Of a DNA stretch of 64,000 nt, positions 33,172 to 41,471 are shown piece after piece. The DNA is from Janthinobacterium sp. 64 (GTDB taxonomy: Bacteria; Pseudomonadota; Gammaproteobacteria; Burkholderiales; Burkholderiaceae_D): positions 5,580,001 through 5,644,000 of the forward strand of contig NZ_PHUG01000001.1 of the NCBI RefSeq assembly GCF_002813325.1, given 5' to 3'. Position numbers and translations under genes: made by a program. The notes beneath the pieces are model-generated. The model saw only the letters and a program-made list of their open reading frames with translations. It searched no databases and was not told where the DNA came from. Each line of letters starts with the position of its first letter. The first letter of the stretch is position 1.

Positions 33172-35093
33172 CAGATGTTTCCTTCGTCTCTCTCCCCCGG
33201 GTCGCAGCTCAGGGTGATGGTAAATTGTGCGCCGCCCCCTTCCTGCGCGCTGCGGTTGCGCACGGCCAGTGCGCTGCCGGCCGCGCGCAGTATGCCTGCG
33301 CTGATCGACAATCCCAAGCCCAGCCCGTGTTCCTTGGTGGTGTAGAAGGGATCGAAGATCTTGTCGAGCGAGGCCAGCGGGATGCCGGGACCATTATCGG
33401 TGATATGCAGCACAGCAAGGCTGCCTTCGCGGCGCACCTGTAACCATATCTGCACGGGCTCGCTTTCCGGCACGGCATCCATGGCGTTGGTGATCAGATT
33501 GGTAAACACCTGTTCCAGGCCGATGGCGTTGCACAGCACGATGATGTCATCCTCCAGCCAGCTTTCATGCAGGGTCAAACGCTGCGAGTTCTTGCGCGTG
33601 CGGATTTGCAGCATGGTTTGCGCAAACGCCTGGCGCACGCTGACGGGTTTGCGCGCATCGTCGCTGCGCCGCGCAAAGCCTTTCAGTTGCGAGGTGACAT
33701 AGCCGAGACGCTTGACGAGGTCGGAAATGGTCGACAGGTTGTCGAGCGCGTCGTCGATCTGGCCCCGCGCCAGAAACACCTTGGCATTGTCGGAAAACGT
33801 TTGCAGGGCGGCCAGCGGCTGGTTCAGCTCGTGCGTGACGCCGGCCGCCATCTGGCCGATGGCCGCCAGCTTGCCGCTTTGCACCAGTTCCGCCTGGGCA
33901 TAGCGCAAGGTCTGCTCGGCGCGCTCGCGCTCGGCCACTTCCGCCTGCAGGCGGCCATTCGCGTGCACCAGGTCGGCCGTGCGCTGCTCGACCTTGATTT
34001 CCAGCTGTTCATAGGCGCGCGCCAGGGTTTGCTGCGCATTGAGTTTGTCGGCGATGCGGCGCCGGCGCTGGCGCGCATACATCAGGGCCAGCAGCAGCAA
34101 GGCCCAGCCCAGCGCGGCGGCCATGGCTGCGTTGCGCGCGGCCGCGTTGACCTGGTCGAGTTCGGCCAGCACGGTGATCTGCCATTGCAGCGGGCCAAGA
34201 GCGCGGTTGACGGCAAGATAGTCCACCTTCTCGGCGCTGCCGGACAGGGCCGCCGTGTCGCCCGCCTGCGGGCGCTCCAGCGTCATCACGCTGGCGCCGT
34301 CGGCGAACTGGCGCAGCACCTTGTGCGGCAAAATGGGCAGGTTTTCCTGCAGGAACTGTCGCTGCGCGCTGATATCGTTCTTCGCGGCCGGCGACAAAGG
34401 CGCCAGGGTCTTGAACTTGAAGGCCGGCGTGGTGGCCAGGATGATCACGCCATTCGCATCCTTGACCCAGATCTGTTCGCCCGCACCGGGCGTGCGCCAC
34501 GATTGCTCGATCCAGTCCAGGTTGACCTTGGCGGCGACGACGCCGATGATGCGCCCGTCGCGCTGCACGGGTTGTGAAATGAAATAGCCGGCCTCGAAGG
34601 TCGAGGCGCCGATGCCGTAGAAGCGGCCGATGCCGCCCGCGATGGAATTCTTGAAATAGGGACGGAAGCCGTAGTTGACGCCCACGTAGGAGCTGCGGTC
34701 TTGCCAGTTGCTCGATGCCAGGGTCGTGCCCTTGTCGTCGAGCACGTAGACGGCAAAGGCGCCCGCGCGGCGGTTCATGTCGACCAGGTAGGCGTTGATC
34801 TGCGTAACTTTATCGGCGCCGGGCTGCTCCAGCAGTTGCGCGACGGCATCGCTCTGCGCCACGGCCAGGGGCAGGAATTCGTATTTATTCAGGGCGCCGC
34901 CGATCGACGCCGCATACAGTTCCGCGCGCGAGTCTAGCGTGCGGTGCAATTCATCGAGCTGGCGCTGCTGGACCCAGGCATACGACGCCCAGGTCAGCAC
35001 GACCAGCGACCCCACGGCCAGCAGGGGGGCGAATGGCCTTGGGGTCTGACCCGCCGGGTCAGACCCCAAATAAGTTTGCGGTCGCTTAATCAA
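33171..35093 (-). CDS. DctB-type sensor histidine kinase
   Basis: A 640-residue kinase with two membrane helices (about 23-40 and 323-341) bracketing a periplasmic double-Cache sensor (VGVNYGFRPYFKNS is the DctB-type signature). A cytoplasmic coiled coil (350-400) leads to phospho-acceptor His421 in GVTHELNQPLAAL, and the ATPase domain (NLITNAMDAV, DNGPGI, GLGLGLSI) follows. DctB kinases sense C4-dicarboxylates or related organic acids. Translation appears to begin at TTG 35093 with GGGAG just upstream, six bases after the ABC ATPase stop. Codons 9-17 are made of an inserted 27-bp palindrome, which is unusual. Confidence 0.88.
   Translation of the reverse strand: MIKRPQTYLGSDPAGQTPRPFAPLLAVGSLVVLTWASYAWVQQRQLDELHRTLDSRAELYAASIGGALNKYEFLPLAVAQSDAVAQLLEQPGADKVTQINAYLVDMNRRAGAFAVYVLDDKGTTLASSNWQDRSSYVGVNYGFRPYFKNSIAGGIGRFYGIGASTFEAGYFISQPVQRDGRIIGVVAAKVNLDWIEQSWRTPGAGEQIWVKDANGVIILATTPAFKFKTLAPLSPAAKNDISAQRQFLQENLPILPHKVLRQFADGASVMTLERPQAGDTAALSGSAEKVDYLAVNRALGPLQWQITVLAELDQVNAAARNAAMAAALGWALLLLALMYARQRRRRIADKLNAQQTLARAYEQLEIKVEQRTADLVHANGRLQAEVAERERAEQTLRYAQAELVQSGKLAAIGQMAAGVTHELNQPLAALQTFSDNAKVFLARGQIDDALDNLSTISDLVKRLGYVTSQLKGFARRSDDARKPVSVRQAFAQTMLQIRTRKNSQRLTLHESWLEDDIIVLCNAIGLEQVFTNLITNAMDAVPESEPVQIWLQVRREGSLAVLHITDNGPGIPLASLDKIFDPFYTTKEHGLGLGLSISAGILRAAGSALAVRNRSAQEGGGAQFTITLSCDPGERDEGNI
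35041..35067. repeat. 27-bp REP-like palindrome inside the kinase 5' coding region
   Basis: Two perfect 12-bp arms (GGGGTCTGACCC and its complement) enclose the trinucleotide GCC. The arm sequence is one I associate with dispersed REP-type repeats in betaproteobacteria. Here it is read in frame (27 bp, nine codons) near the N-terminus of the kinase. Confidence 0.8.
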
Positions 35094-35099
35094 GCTCCC

Positions 35100-35891
35100 T
35101 CAATCGGCGGTACTGGCCATGGTTTCGGCATTGTGATGACGCTGCTGCTCTTCCATCACCATCTCGCCCAGCATGCGTTTCAAGCGGTTGAACTCGGGGT
35201 CGCTCGGATCGCGCGGGCGCGGCAGGTCGATGGCCACGTCGCGCTTGATGGTGCCGGGACGGTAGGTCATGACGATGGTGCGGTCGGCCAGGTAGATCGA
35301 TTCCTCAATCGAGTGCGTCACGAACACGATGGTGGTGCCGAAGACTTTCCAGATTTTCAGCAATTCATCTTGCAGGTTGCGTCGCGTCAAGGCATCGAGC
35401 GCGCCGAACGGTTCATCCATCAGCATGATCGGCGAATCGAGGGCCAGCACGCGGGCAATCGCCACGCGCTGGCGCATGCCACCCGACAAGTCTTTCGGGT
35501 AGCGGGCACGGAATTCCGTCAAGCCCAGCATGCTCAGCAGCATGTCGACCCGTTCGCGGATTTCGGCTGGCGTCTTGCCGGCGATTTCCAGGCCGAAAGC
35601 GATATTGCTCTCGATGGTCATCCACGGGAACAGCGCGTATTCCTGGAACACCATGCCGCGGTCAGGACCGGGCTCGGTGATCAGCTTGCCGCCGGCCAGG
35701 ATCTGGCCCGAGGTCGGCTGCGAAAAGCCGGCGATGGCGTTGAGCAGGGTCGACTTGCCGCAGCCGGACGGCCCCAGCAGGCAGATGAATTCGCCGCTGG
35801 CGATTTCCAGGTTGATGTCTTTCAGGGCGATGACGTCCGCGCCGCCCGTGGTGAAGATTTTATTGACTGCATTGATATTGATCGTGGTCAT
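35100..35891 (-). CDS. ABC importer ATPase (nitrate/sulfonate/taurine type)
   Basis: A 263-residue ATPase of the TauB/SsuB/NrtD group. Walker A is GPSGCGKST (about 41-49), the Q-loop is in FQEYALFPWM, the signature LSGGMRQR, Walker B MLMDEPFGALD and the switch His in FVTHSIEE. The C-terminal RPGTIKRDVAIDLPRPRDP is typical of this subfamily. GAGAGGAA precedes the chosen ATG. It follows the permease gene by 11 bp and precedes the kinase gene by six, so all five genes from 37741 to 31825 look like one transcript. Confidence 0.92.
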   Translation of the reverse strand: MTTININAVNKIFTTGGADVIALKDINLEIASGEFICLLGPSGCGKSTLLNAIAGFSQPTSGQILAGGKLITEPGPDRGMVFQEYALFPWMTIESNIAFGLEIAGKTPAEIRERVDMLLSMLGLTEFRARYPKDLSGGMRQRVAIARVLALDSPIMLMDEPFGALDALTRRNLQDELLKIWKVFGTTIVFVTHSIEESIYLADRTIVMTYRPGTIKRDVAIDLPRPRDPSDPEFNRLKRMLGEMVMEEQQRHHNAETMASTAD

Positions 35892-35902
35892 GGCCGTTCC
35901 TC

Positions 35903-36724
35903 TCAGTGTTCCAGGCCGCGGTGCCACTGCAGCAAATGATTATTCAGGGCATTCATGGCCATATCGATGGCCAGGCCGAACAGGCCGATGGTAAACATGC
36001 CGGCGATAATCTTGTCAGACCAGAAGTACTCGCGCGCTTCCAGGATGCGGAAACCCAGACCGCTGTTGACGGCGATCATTTCCGCCACGATCACGACGAT
36101 GAAGGCCGTGCCCATGCCGATGCGCGCGCCGGCCAGGATATACGGCGTGGCCGCTGGCAGGATCACGCGGCGGAACATCGTCATCTGGCTGGCGCCCAGG
36201 TTGCGCGCGGCGCGGATATAGATGCCGTCGACCTGGCGCACGCCGGCGATGGTATTCATCAGCACGGGGAAGAAGGAACCGATGCTGATCAGGAAGAAGG
36301 CGGGCGGGTTGCCCAGGCCGAACCACAAAATTGCCAGCGGGATGTAGGCGATCGGCGGAATCGGGCGCAGCACCTGCACCAGCGGGTCGAACAGTTTATA
36401 GATGGTCTTGTTGGTGCCCATCAGCAAGCCCAGCGGCAAGGCCAGGCCGGCGCCGATGGCGAAGCCGCCCAGCACGCGCGACAGGCTGGCCCAGGCGTCG
36501 TGCGGCAGTTCGCCGGAGAACATCCACACCAGGTAATTGCCCGCTTCGGGCGTGTACGCTTGCATGGGGATCAGGTATTCATACCACTTCACGACCACGG
36601 CGACGGGCGAGGGCAGGATTTGCGGGTTGATCCAGCCGAACGTGGACAGTGCTTGCCAGAATAGCAGCACGACCACGGGCACGATGGCACCGTGCGCGAA
36701 GCGTTTCATCATTTGAATATTCAT
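35903..36724 (-). CDS. ABC importer permease (TauC/SsuC type)
   Basis: A 273-residue inner-membrane permease with about six helices. The cytoplasmic EAA loop, which docks the ATPase, is visible as RAARNLGASQMTMFRRVILPAATPYILAG. The N-terminal FWQALSTFGWINPQILPSPVAVV is the usual start of this subfamily. GAAAG precedes the ATG. It is 15 bp downstream of the binding-protein gene and 11 bp upstream of the ATPase gene. Confidence 0.92.
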   Translation of the reverse strand: MNIQMMKRFAHGAIVPVVVLLFWQALSTFGWINPQILPSPVAVVVKWYEYLIPMQAYTPEAGNYLVWMFSGELPHDAWASLSRVLGGFAIGAGLALPLGLLMGTNKTIYKLFDPLVQVLRPIPPIAYIPLAILWFGLGNPPAFFLISIGSFFPVLMNTIAGVRQVDGIYIRAARNLGASQMTMFRRVILPAATPYILAGARIGMGTAFIVVIVAEMIAVNSGLGFRILEAREYFWSDKIIAGMFTIGLFGLAIDMAMNALNNHLLQWHRGLEH

Positions 36725-36739
36725 CGTGATACTTTCAGA

Positions 36740-37741
36740 TTAGCGTGGAGCGTAGGTTTTCTTGGCTTTTTCCAGCAGGTCCAGCTTGACCCAGTCCTTG
36801 GCGGCAGGCGCTTTGGCCATGCGGCCCACGCCGAATTTCACCATGTAGTCGGTGGTCAGCTGCACGTGGCTCTGCGTGATGTCTTCCGTGAAGATGGCGT
36901 TGTCGATGGCGTCGCGGTAATCGTCGGACGTGATCTGATTCTTGAACATCGATTCGCGCACGTATTTTTCCGCCAGTTTCGGGTCGGCCAAAAACGCCCG
37001 GGTGGCGGCGACGAAGCAATCCATGAAGCGCTGGGCCACGGCCGGCTTTTCCTTGTACATCTTTTCCGTCATCACGAGGGCGCGCACGGGCTCGCCCAGC
37101 GGCGTGTCGTAGGGCTTGATGATGGCCGAACCGTACTTCTTGTGGATCGCCTGGGTGGAATATGGCTCGGACTGGCTCATCACGTCGATATCCTTGGTCA
37201 AGAGAGCCTGGTTCAGGTCCGGGTAGCCCATATACAGAATCTGCACGTCCTTGCCCGGCTTGTCGGACCAGGTCAGCTTGGCCTTGGTCAGTTCGGCAAA
37301 CAGCAGGATTTCCTGCGGGCCGCCGCGCGTGACGCCGACTTTCTTGCCTTTCAGGTCGGCAATGCCCTTGATGTTCAGGTCAGGGCGGCCGACGATCTGC
37401 ACGCCGCCCTTGGCGAAGCCGCCCACCAGGTACACGGGCAAGCCCGTGGCGCGGCCCGTGATGGCCGCTTCCAGCGCGCTGGCGGACACGTCGATTTCGC
37501 CGGCGATCATGGCTGGCACGATGTCGAGGCCCTTGGCGAAGATGCGTTCCTCGATTTTCAGGTCGTATTTGGGCGCGATTTCCTTCATGTAGGCGACGGC
37601 GCCGTAATGGGCGAATTTCAGGTTGCCCAGGCGAACCAGGTCGGCCGCATGGACGGCCAGCGGGAATTGCGCGGCCAGGGCGACGGCCACGGTCAGAGCC
37701 TTGGTGTTGAGGAAGGACGAGATGCGGAAGGTGCTTGCCAT
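36740..37741 (-). CDS. ABC importer periplasmic binding protein (TauA/SsuA/NMT1 type)
   Basis: A 333-residue binding protein. The signal peptide ends at AVHAAD (about residue 33). The mature part is the two-lobe fold of the nitrate/sulfonate/taurine group (LGNLKFAHYGAVAYMKEIAPKY, then GEIDVSASALEAAITGRATGLPVYLVGG and IADLKGKKVGVTRGG). The ligand cannot be read with confidence; sulfonates, nitrate-like anions or aromatic acids are possible. It heads the five-gene operon, with TTGGAG before the ATG and a sigma-54 promoter about 67 bp upstream of the start codon. Confidence 0.9.
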   Translation of the reverse strand: MASTFRISSFLNTKALTVAVALAAQFPLAVHAADLVRLGNLKFAHYGAVAYMKEIAPKYDLKIEERIFAKGLDIVPAMIAGEIDVSASALEAAITGRATGLPVYLVGGFAKGGVQIVGRPDLNIKGIADLKGKKVGVTRGGPQEILLFAELTKAKLTWSDKPGKDVQILYMGYPDLNQALLTKDIDVMSQSEPYSTQAIHKKYGSAIIKPYDTPLGEPVRALVMTEKMYKEKPAVAQRFMDCFVAATRAFLADPKLAEKYVRESMFKNQITSDDYRDAIDNAIFTEDITQSHVQLTTDYMVKFGVGRMAKAPAAKDWVKLDLLEKAKKTYAPR

Positions 37742-37818
37742 GCTGTTGTCTCCAAAAGGTAGATGGTTTTATATAGTGGGTCAGGCTGCCGCTCTGATGG
37801 CGGTTATGAAAATATAAA

Positions 37819-37834
37819 AGCATCTTCCGTGCCA
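37819..37834 (-). promoter_or_regulatory. sigma-54 (-24/-12) promoter of the ABC/two-component operon
   Basis: On the minus strand TGGCACGGAAGATGCT matches the sigma-54 consensus TGGCACG-N4-TTGCW with one mismatch and has the essential GG-N10-GC spacing. It predicts a start near 37808, giving a 67-base leader before the ATG at 37741. The operon itself encodes a sigma-54 activator. Confidence 0.75.
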
Positions 37835-37925
37835 GTGGAGCGCATTTTGGCGTTTATTGCAAGTGATTGTTTATAAAGGTTTAATTTGATTCTATTGAAA
37901 ATGGGAAATATCGATATTCCGTCTT

Positions 37926-37965
37926 TCCGCACGGCGAGGGGAAAGCTTGTGCGGATTGCCGCATT
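37926..37965. promoter_or_regulatory. candidate enhancer (upstream activator site)
   Basis: TGTGCGGATTGCCGCATT (37948-37965) has a TGCGG-N4-CCGCA inverted repeat centred near -148 relative to the predicted sigma-54 start. A further half-site TCCGCAC (37926-37932) forms a second perfect inverted repeat with GTGCGGA (37949-37955). The arrangement suits a DctD/NtrC-type activator. Confidence 0.55.
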
Positions 37966-38028
37966 CCGGGCGCTGCGCATGCGGGACTGCATGCGGGTGA
38001 ACCTTCACGGCGTGGCCGACTCCAATCG

Positions 38029-38064
38029 TAAAAAAACGCGTTGCAAACAGGCTGGCAACGCGTA
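38029..38064 (-). terminator. terminator of the proline-rich lipoprotein gene
   Basis: ACGCGTTGC-N10-GCAACGCGT is a perfect 9-bp stem. On the minus strand it is followed by seven T. It lies 60-100 bp past the stop at 38126. Confidence 0.85.
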
Positions 38065-38125
38065 ACTCCCCCGTGGAGTAGGGGCGGCGCCGCGCGGGCG
38101 CCTGATCGATCGCCGGCTGGCGGGT

Positions 38126-38362
38126 TTATTTCGGCGCCGTGGCGGGCGGCAGTGCCGGCGCGGTGGCCGGATCGGTCAGTGGCGCAGGCGGCGTGACGTG
38201 GCCGGGACCGGCTTCCGGGACGGCTGGCGTGACGGGGGCGGGCATCACTTGTGGCGCGGATGTGGGGTTGGGCGCCGTTTCGGGCAGTGGCGCTTCTGCC
38301 GGTTTTTTACAGGCAGACAGGGTGACGAGCAAGGCGGCGGCCAACAGGGCAGGCAGGTTCAT
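38126..38362 (-). CDS. small Pro/Ala-rich lipoprotein
   Basis: A 78-residue lipoprotein. The signal sequence ends in the lipobox LVTLSAC (Cys about 18), followed by KKP and then about 55 residues made almost wholly of Pro, Ala, Thr and Val (for example AEAPLPETAPNPTSAPQV). It should be an extended, unstructured chain tethered to a membrane, probably the outer one. AAAGGAAA precedes the ATG. No partner gene is evident. The codons are strongly GC-rich because of the Pro/Ala content. Confidence 0.65.
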   Translation of the reverse strand: MNLPALLAAALLVTLSACKKPAEAPLPETAPNPTSAPQVMPAPVTPAVPEAGPGHVTPPAPLTDPATAPALPPATAPK

Positions 38363-38689
38363 GATTTTTCCTTTGCAAGAGTCGACATAGCGCGATGCGG
38401 GGGCGTGCGCCGCGCGTGAAGCTTGAATTTATGGCAAGAAGGCTGATGCTTCTGTTCGCCACTTCACCTTGAACGCAGAAATGTCACTGCAGGTAGATGC
38501 TCTGTAGAAATAATTCAGTAAGGAAATATTTTTCACTTTCTTGTTCCTAATGTTCGTTAACGCACAGACCAAGGAAGAGCAGGGTGGCATTCTGTGACCA
38601 GACGCCCAGGATTTGTGGTGTTCTGGTATAAAAATTGCCAAGAACTTAACAATCCGGGCTACCGGCAATCGTTTAAAAGGAGTATTCAA
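38363..38689. other. 327-bp divergent gap with an inverted repeat around a TATAAA box
   Basis: The gap is AT-richer than its surroundings. GTTCTGG (38620-38626) and CCAAGAAC (38638-38645) form an inverted repeat, with one bulge, flanking TATAAA at 38627-38632. No -35 match is present at the right distance. It may be the promoter and operator of the DNA-binding-like gene at 38690. Nothing else was recognised. Confidence 0.35.
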
Positions 38690-39310
38690 ATGCATGCAAT
38701 GACTCAGTCTCACGTGAAGAGCGAATTAAAGGCAGCGCACCAGGAACTTCGTAGCCCCGAAAAAGGCTCGCAAATGGTAGAACGCGCAGCACCCATCCCC
38801 CCGGAACGCATGAACCCCATTTCCATGGCACCGATCGAGCGCGTGCGTTCGACGTCGGCCACCCTGCGCCGCATCGAAAACATGCAAAAGCTGATCGGCG
38901 AATTGTCGCTGCACGAGATGCTGGCCGATGAAATCGCCTGGTTCCTCAAGTTTTCGCCATCGGGCGCCCGCAAATACATCCGCGACTTGCGCGAAGCGGG
39001 CGTGATCGAACTGGCCCGCTACATCGAAGGCACCGCCACCTACCTGGGCAAGGCAGTGTACCAGCTGACCCCCGACCCTGAGCGCGTGCGCGCCTTCCTG
39101 GCCGCCATCGTCCAGCCGAAACGCGAAGGCGCGCCACCGCGCAAGGATCGTCCCGGCCTGCGCGAGCAAAGCATGGCAGGCAGCGGCCGCCACTTCCACA
39201 TCCTGGCCGATGACACGCATTACGCCATCCGCGTCAACCGTGGTCCCGTGACGCGCGATCCGCTCGTCGCTGCATTGTTTGGAGCCCCACAGCAAAAATC
39301 TGCCGAGTAA
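38690..39310 (+). CDS. probable winged-helix DNA-binding protein
   Basis: A 206-residue protein. A polar N-terminal arm (about 1-60) precedes a helical segment ending in a winged-helix-like region (LADEIAWFLKFSPSGARKYIRDLREAGVIELARYIEGTATYLGKAVYQLTPDPERV, about residues 78-135). This has the shape of a helix-turn-helix followed by a beta wing. The C-terminal third is basic and then compact (HFHILADDTHYAIRVNRGPVTRDPLVAALFG). I do not know a characterised homologue. AAGGAG precedes the ATG at 38690. The stop codon is immediately followed by copy B of the long-hairpin repeat. Confidence 0.65.
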   Translation: MHAMTQSHVKSELKAAHQELRSPEKGSQMVERAAPIPPERMNPISMAPIERVRSTSATLRRIENMQKLIGELSLHEMLADEIAWFLKFSPSGARKYIRDLREAGVIELARYIEGTATYLGKAVYQLTPDPERVRAFLAAIVQPKREGAPPRKDRPGLREQSMAGSGRHFHILADDTHYAIRVNRGPVTRDPLVAALFGAPQQKSAE

Positions 39311-39428
39311 CACCTGACCAAACCTACTGCGCGTCGGGATAGGCGGCCTGCGATGCTCACCGTACCTTCGTACGGTTGCGCTTCTTAGCCACCTCTCCCT
39401 TCCGCTCGCTACGGTTTTGTCAGGCGTT
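39309..39428 (+). repeat. long-hairpin repeat, copy B
   Basis: A 120-bp element closely matching copy A. Its terminal inverted repeats are about 16 bp (39309-39324 with 39413-39428, two mismatches), and its central stem is ACCGTAC-CTTC-GTACGGT. It starts within the stop codon of the upstream gene and has the same orientation as that gene. Confidence 0.85.
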
Positions 39429-39440
39429 GTGACGTAATAG

Positions 39441-39465
39441 AAGCCGGGTTGCAACCCGGCTTTTG
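39441..39465 (+). terminator. rho-independent terminator after repeat copy B
   Basis: AAGCCGGGTTGCAACCCGGCTT is a perfect palindrome followed by TT. It closes the transcript of the gene at 38690. From 39466 to the mtfA start I see nothing further. Confidence 0.75.
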
Positions 39466-39637
39466 GCGTTCAGGCAGGCCGTTTCACGTAGTCTGATTGA
39501 AAAGACTGCAAGCATCCCCATGTGGGCTGGACTGCCCGCTCGTTCCGCTGCGGGTTCATTCGAAGGAGCTTGTCCTTGTCAGCCTACGCCGTCTCCCTTG
39601 GCCTCATTACCCTCGCTGCCCTGCAGCGGGTCGCCGC

Positions 39638-40510
39638 ATGAATCCGCTGCTGTGGATCGCCCTCGTCACGGCCGCCATCGTCTTGTCGCTGTGGTTTCCC
39701 CGCTGGCGTCTGAAGCGGGCCCTGTCCAGGCCCTTGCCAGCTGAAGGCCTGGCCGTGCTGGAAAAGAATATTCCCGTCTATCCCCGCATGCCGGCGCCGC
39801 TGCAGGAGCAGTTGCGCCGCCTCGTCGTGCAATTCCTGTATCAGAAGAAATTCGTCGGTTGCGGCGGCCTGGAAATCACGGACGAGATGCGCTACACCAT
39901 CGCCGGCCAGGCTTGCTTGCTGCTGCTGAACCGCCAGACGCAGGTGTATCCGGAACTCGATACCATCCTCGTATACCCCACGGAATTCATCGTCACGCGC
40001 GATGAAGTGGGGCCGGGCGGTGTAGTCACGCCATCGGCCAACGGTTTATTGGGCGAGTCCTGGGGCGACGGCAGAGTGGTGCTGGCCTGGGACCACGTGC
40101 AGCGCGGTGCGGCCGACTGGACCGATGGACACAATGTGGTGCTGCATGAATTCGCCCACCAGCTCGACAGCGAATCGGGCGCCGCGAATGGCGCACCGTA
40201 TTTGCCCAGCGTGTCGAGCTACCGCAGCTGGGCCACCGTGCTGTCGCGCGATTTCGACAACCTGCGCCATGACGCCATCTACCAGCAGCACAGCGTGATG
40301 GACCATTACGGCGCCACGAATCCCGCCGAATTCTTTGCCGTTGCCACGGAAACCTTCTTTGAAAAGCCGTACCAGATGGCCGAGCACCACGAGGAGCTGT
40401 ACGCGCAATTCTTGCAGTACTACAAGGTCGACCCGCGCGACTGGATGGCGCCGCCCGTGGAAGCCGAACACATGGCCTCGCCATTCCCCAATTACGCGCC
40501 GCAATGGTAG
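39638..40510 (+). CDS. mtfA: MtfA-type zinc peptidase (M90 family)
   Basis: A 290-residue protein. One N-terminal hydrophobic segment (about 4-20) is followed by the MtfA/DUF980 domain. The metal site is VVLHEFAHQLDSE (HExxH with the downstream Asp/Glu), and NPAEFFAVATETFFEKP supplies the third ligand region. In E. coli, MtfA binds the repressor Mlc and thereby affects glucose phosphotransferase expression, and it has aminopeptidase activity. I use the ATG at 39638; an in-frame start 47 codons upstream would add an Arg/Pro-rich stretch without homology. The ribosome site is weak. Confidence 0.88.
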   Translation: MNPLLWIALVTAAIVLSLWFPRWRLKRALSRPLPAEGLAVLEKNIPVYPRMPAPLQEQLRRLVVQFLYQKKFVGCGGLEITDEMRYTIAGQACLLLLNRQTQVYPELDTILVYPTEFIVTRDEVGPGGVVTPSANGLLGESWGDGRVVLAWDHVQRGAADWTDGHNVVLHEFAHQLDSESGAANGAPYLPSVSSYRSWATVLSRDFDNLRHDAIYQQHSVMDHYGATNPAEFFAVATETFFEKPYQMAEHHEELYAQFLQYYKVDPRDWMAPPVEAEHMASPFPNYAPQW

Positions 40511-40620
40511 GCGGCGGCGCCTTACCTGATTTACTCATAAGCAAGGCTGAAAAGATTCCTTTTTGGAAATAAGGGCGCTGCGGTCTAATGGCGGCATTCG
40601 TTATCCACCAGAGGAATTCC

Positions 40621-41451
40621 ATGCAGACCCGTCTTCATTTCGCCGCCCTGTTATTTACCAGCATCGCCTTCACCCAAGTCGCGCAAGCGGACCAGCTGGC
40701 CAACATCAAGGCGAAGGGCGAGCTGGTCTGCGGCACCTTGGGCACGGACGAGCCCAACAGTTTCATCGACGCCAGGTCGCGCCAGCTGGTTGGCTATGAA
40801 GTGGACCTGTGCCGTGCCATCGCCCATGGCCTGGGCGTCAAGCCGGTGATCAAGCAGCTGGCCGTGGCGGCCCGCATTCCCGAATTGCAGCAGGGCCGCA
40901 TCGATATCCTGACGGCGTCCTTGACGCACAACAAGGAACGCGAAGCGCTGGTCGACTTTTCCCTGTCTACGTTTTACACGGGCCAGCGCGTGCTGGTCAA
41001 AAAAAGCAGCAATATCACGACGGTCGCTGGCCTGGCCGGCAAGAAAGTGCTGACCGTCAAGGGCGGCACGCAGGAACCGAATCTCCGCAAGGCCGTGCCC
41101 GGCGTGGACGTGGTGACGTTCGAGACGGCGGGCCAGGCTTACCTGGGCTTGCAGCAGGGAAAAGGCGTCGGCTATGTCGACGATGAAGTCTCGCTGTTGA
41201 ACAACTACGCCAAGCTGGGCGCCGCGCAAAAGGATTACCTTGTGCTGCCGCAAAACATCAGCCAGGAAGTGTTTGCCTTCGGCATCCGCAAAGGCGAGAC
41301 GGGCGTGAAGACAGCCGTCGACCAGGTGTTGCGCGGGCTGGAGAAATCGGGCGAGGCGGAAAAATTGTTTTTCAAATGGTATGGCCCCACCAGCAACGTC
41401 AAATTTCAAAAACGTACCTTCAAGATCGAATCGGACAAGATCGACGCCTGA
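40621..41451 (+). CDS. polar amino-acid ABC transporter binding protein
   Basis: A 276-residue periplasmic protein. The signal peptide ends at AQADQ (about residue 22). The fold is that of family 3 solute-binding proteins (LANIKAKGELVCGTLG, GYEVDLCRAIAHGLGVKPVI, GRIDILTASLTHNKEREALVDFS). These bind glutamate, aspartate, glutamine or similar. AGAGGAA precedes the ATG at 40621. It heads a four-gene operon with two permeases and an ATPase, the gltIJKL-type order. Confidence 0.9.
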   Translation: MQTRLHFAALLFTSIAFTQVAQADQLANIKAKGELVCGTLGTDEPNSFIDARSRQLVGYEVDLCRAIAHGLGVKPVIKQLAVAARIPELQQGRIDILTASLTHNKEREALVDFSLSTFYTGQRVLVKKSSNITTVAGLAGKKVLTVKGGTQEPNLRKAVPGVDVVTFETAGQAYLGLQQGKGVGYVDDEVSLLNNYAKLGAAQKDYLVLPQNISQEVFAFGIRKGETGVKTAVDQVLRGLEKSGEAEKLFFKWYGPTSNVKFQKRTFKIESDKIDA

Positions 41452-41471
41452 ACCTTGCCTGACGCTTTCGC

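Noticed and set aside
37977..37997. A tandem repeat of GCATGCGGG upstream of the ABC operon as the activator site
   Set aside because: It is a direct repeat about 170-190 bp from the predicted start. The inverted repeat at 37948-37965 is a better match to activator-site symmetry.
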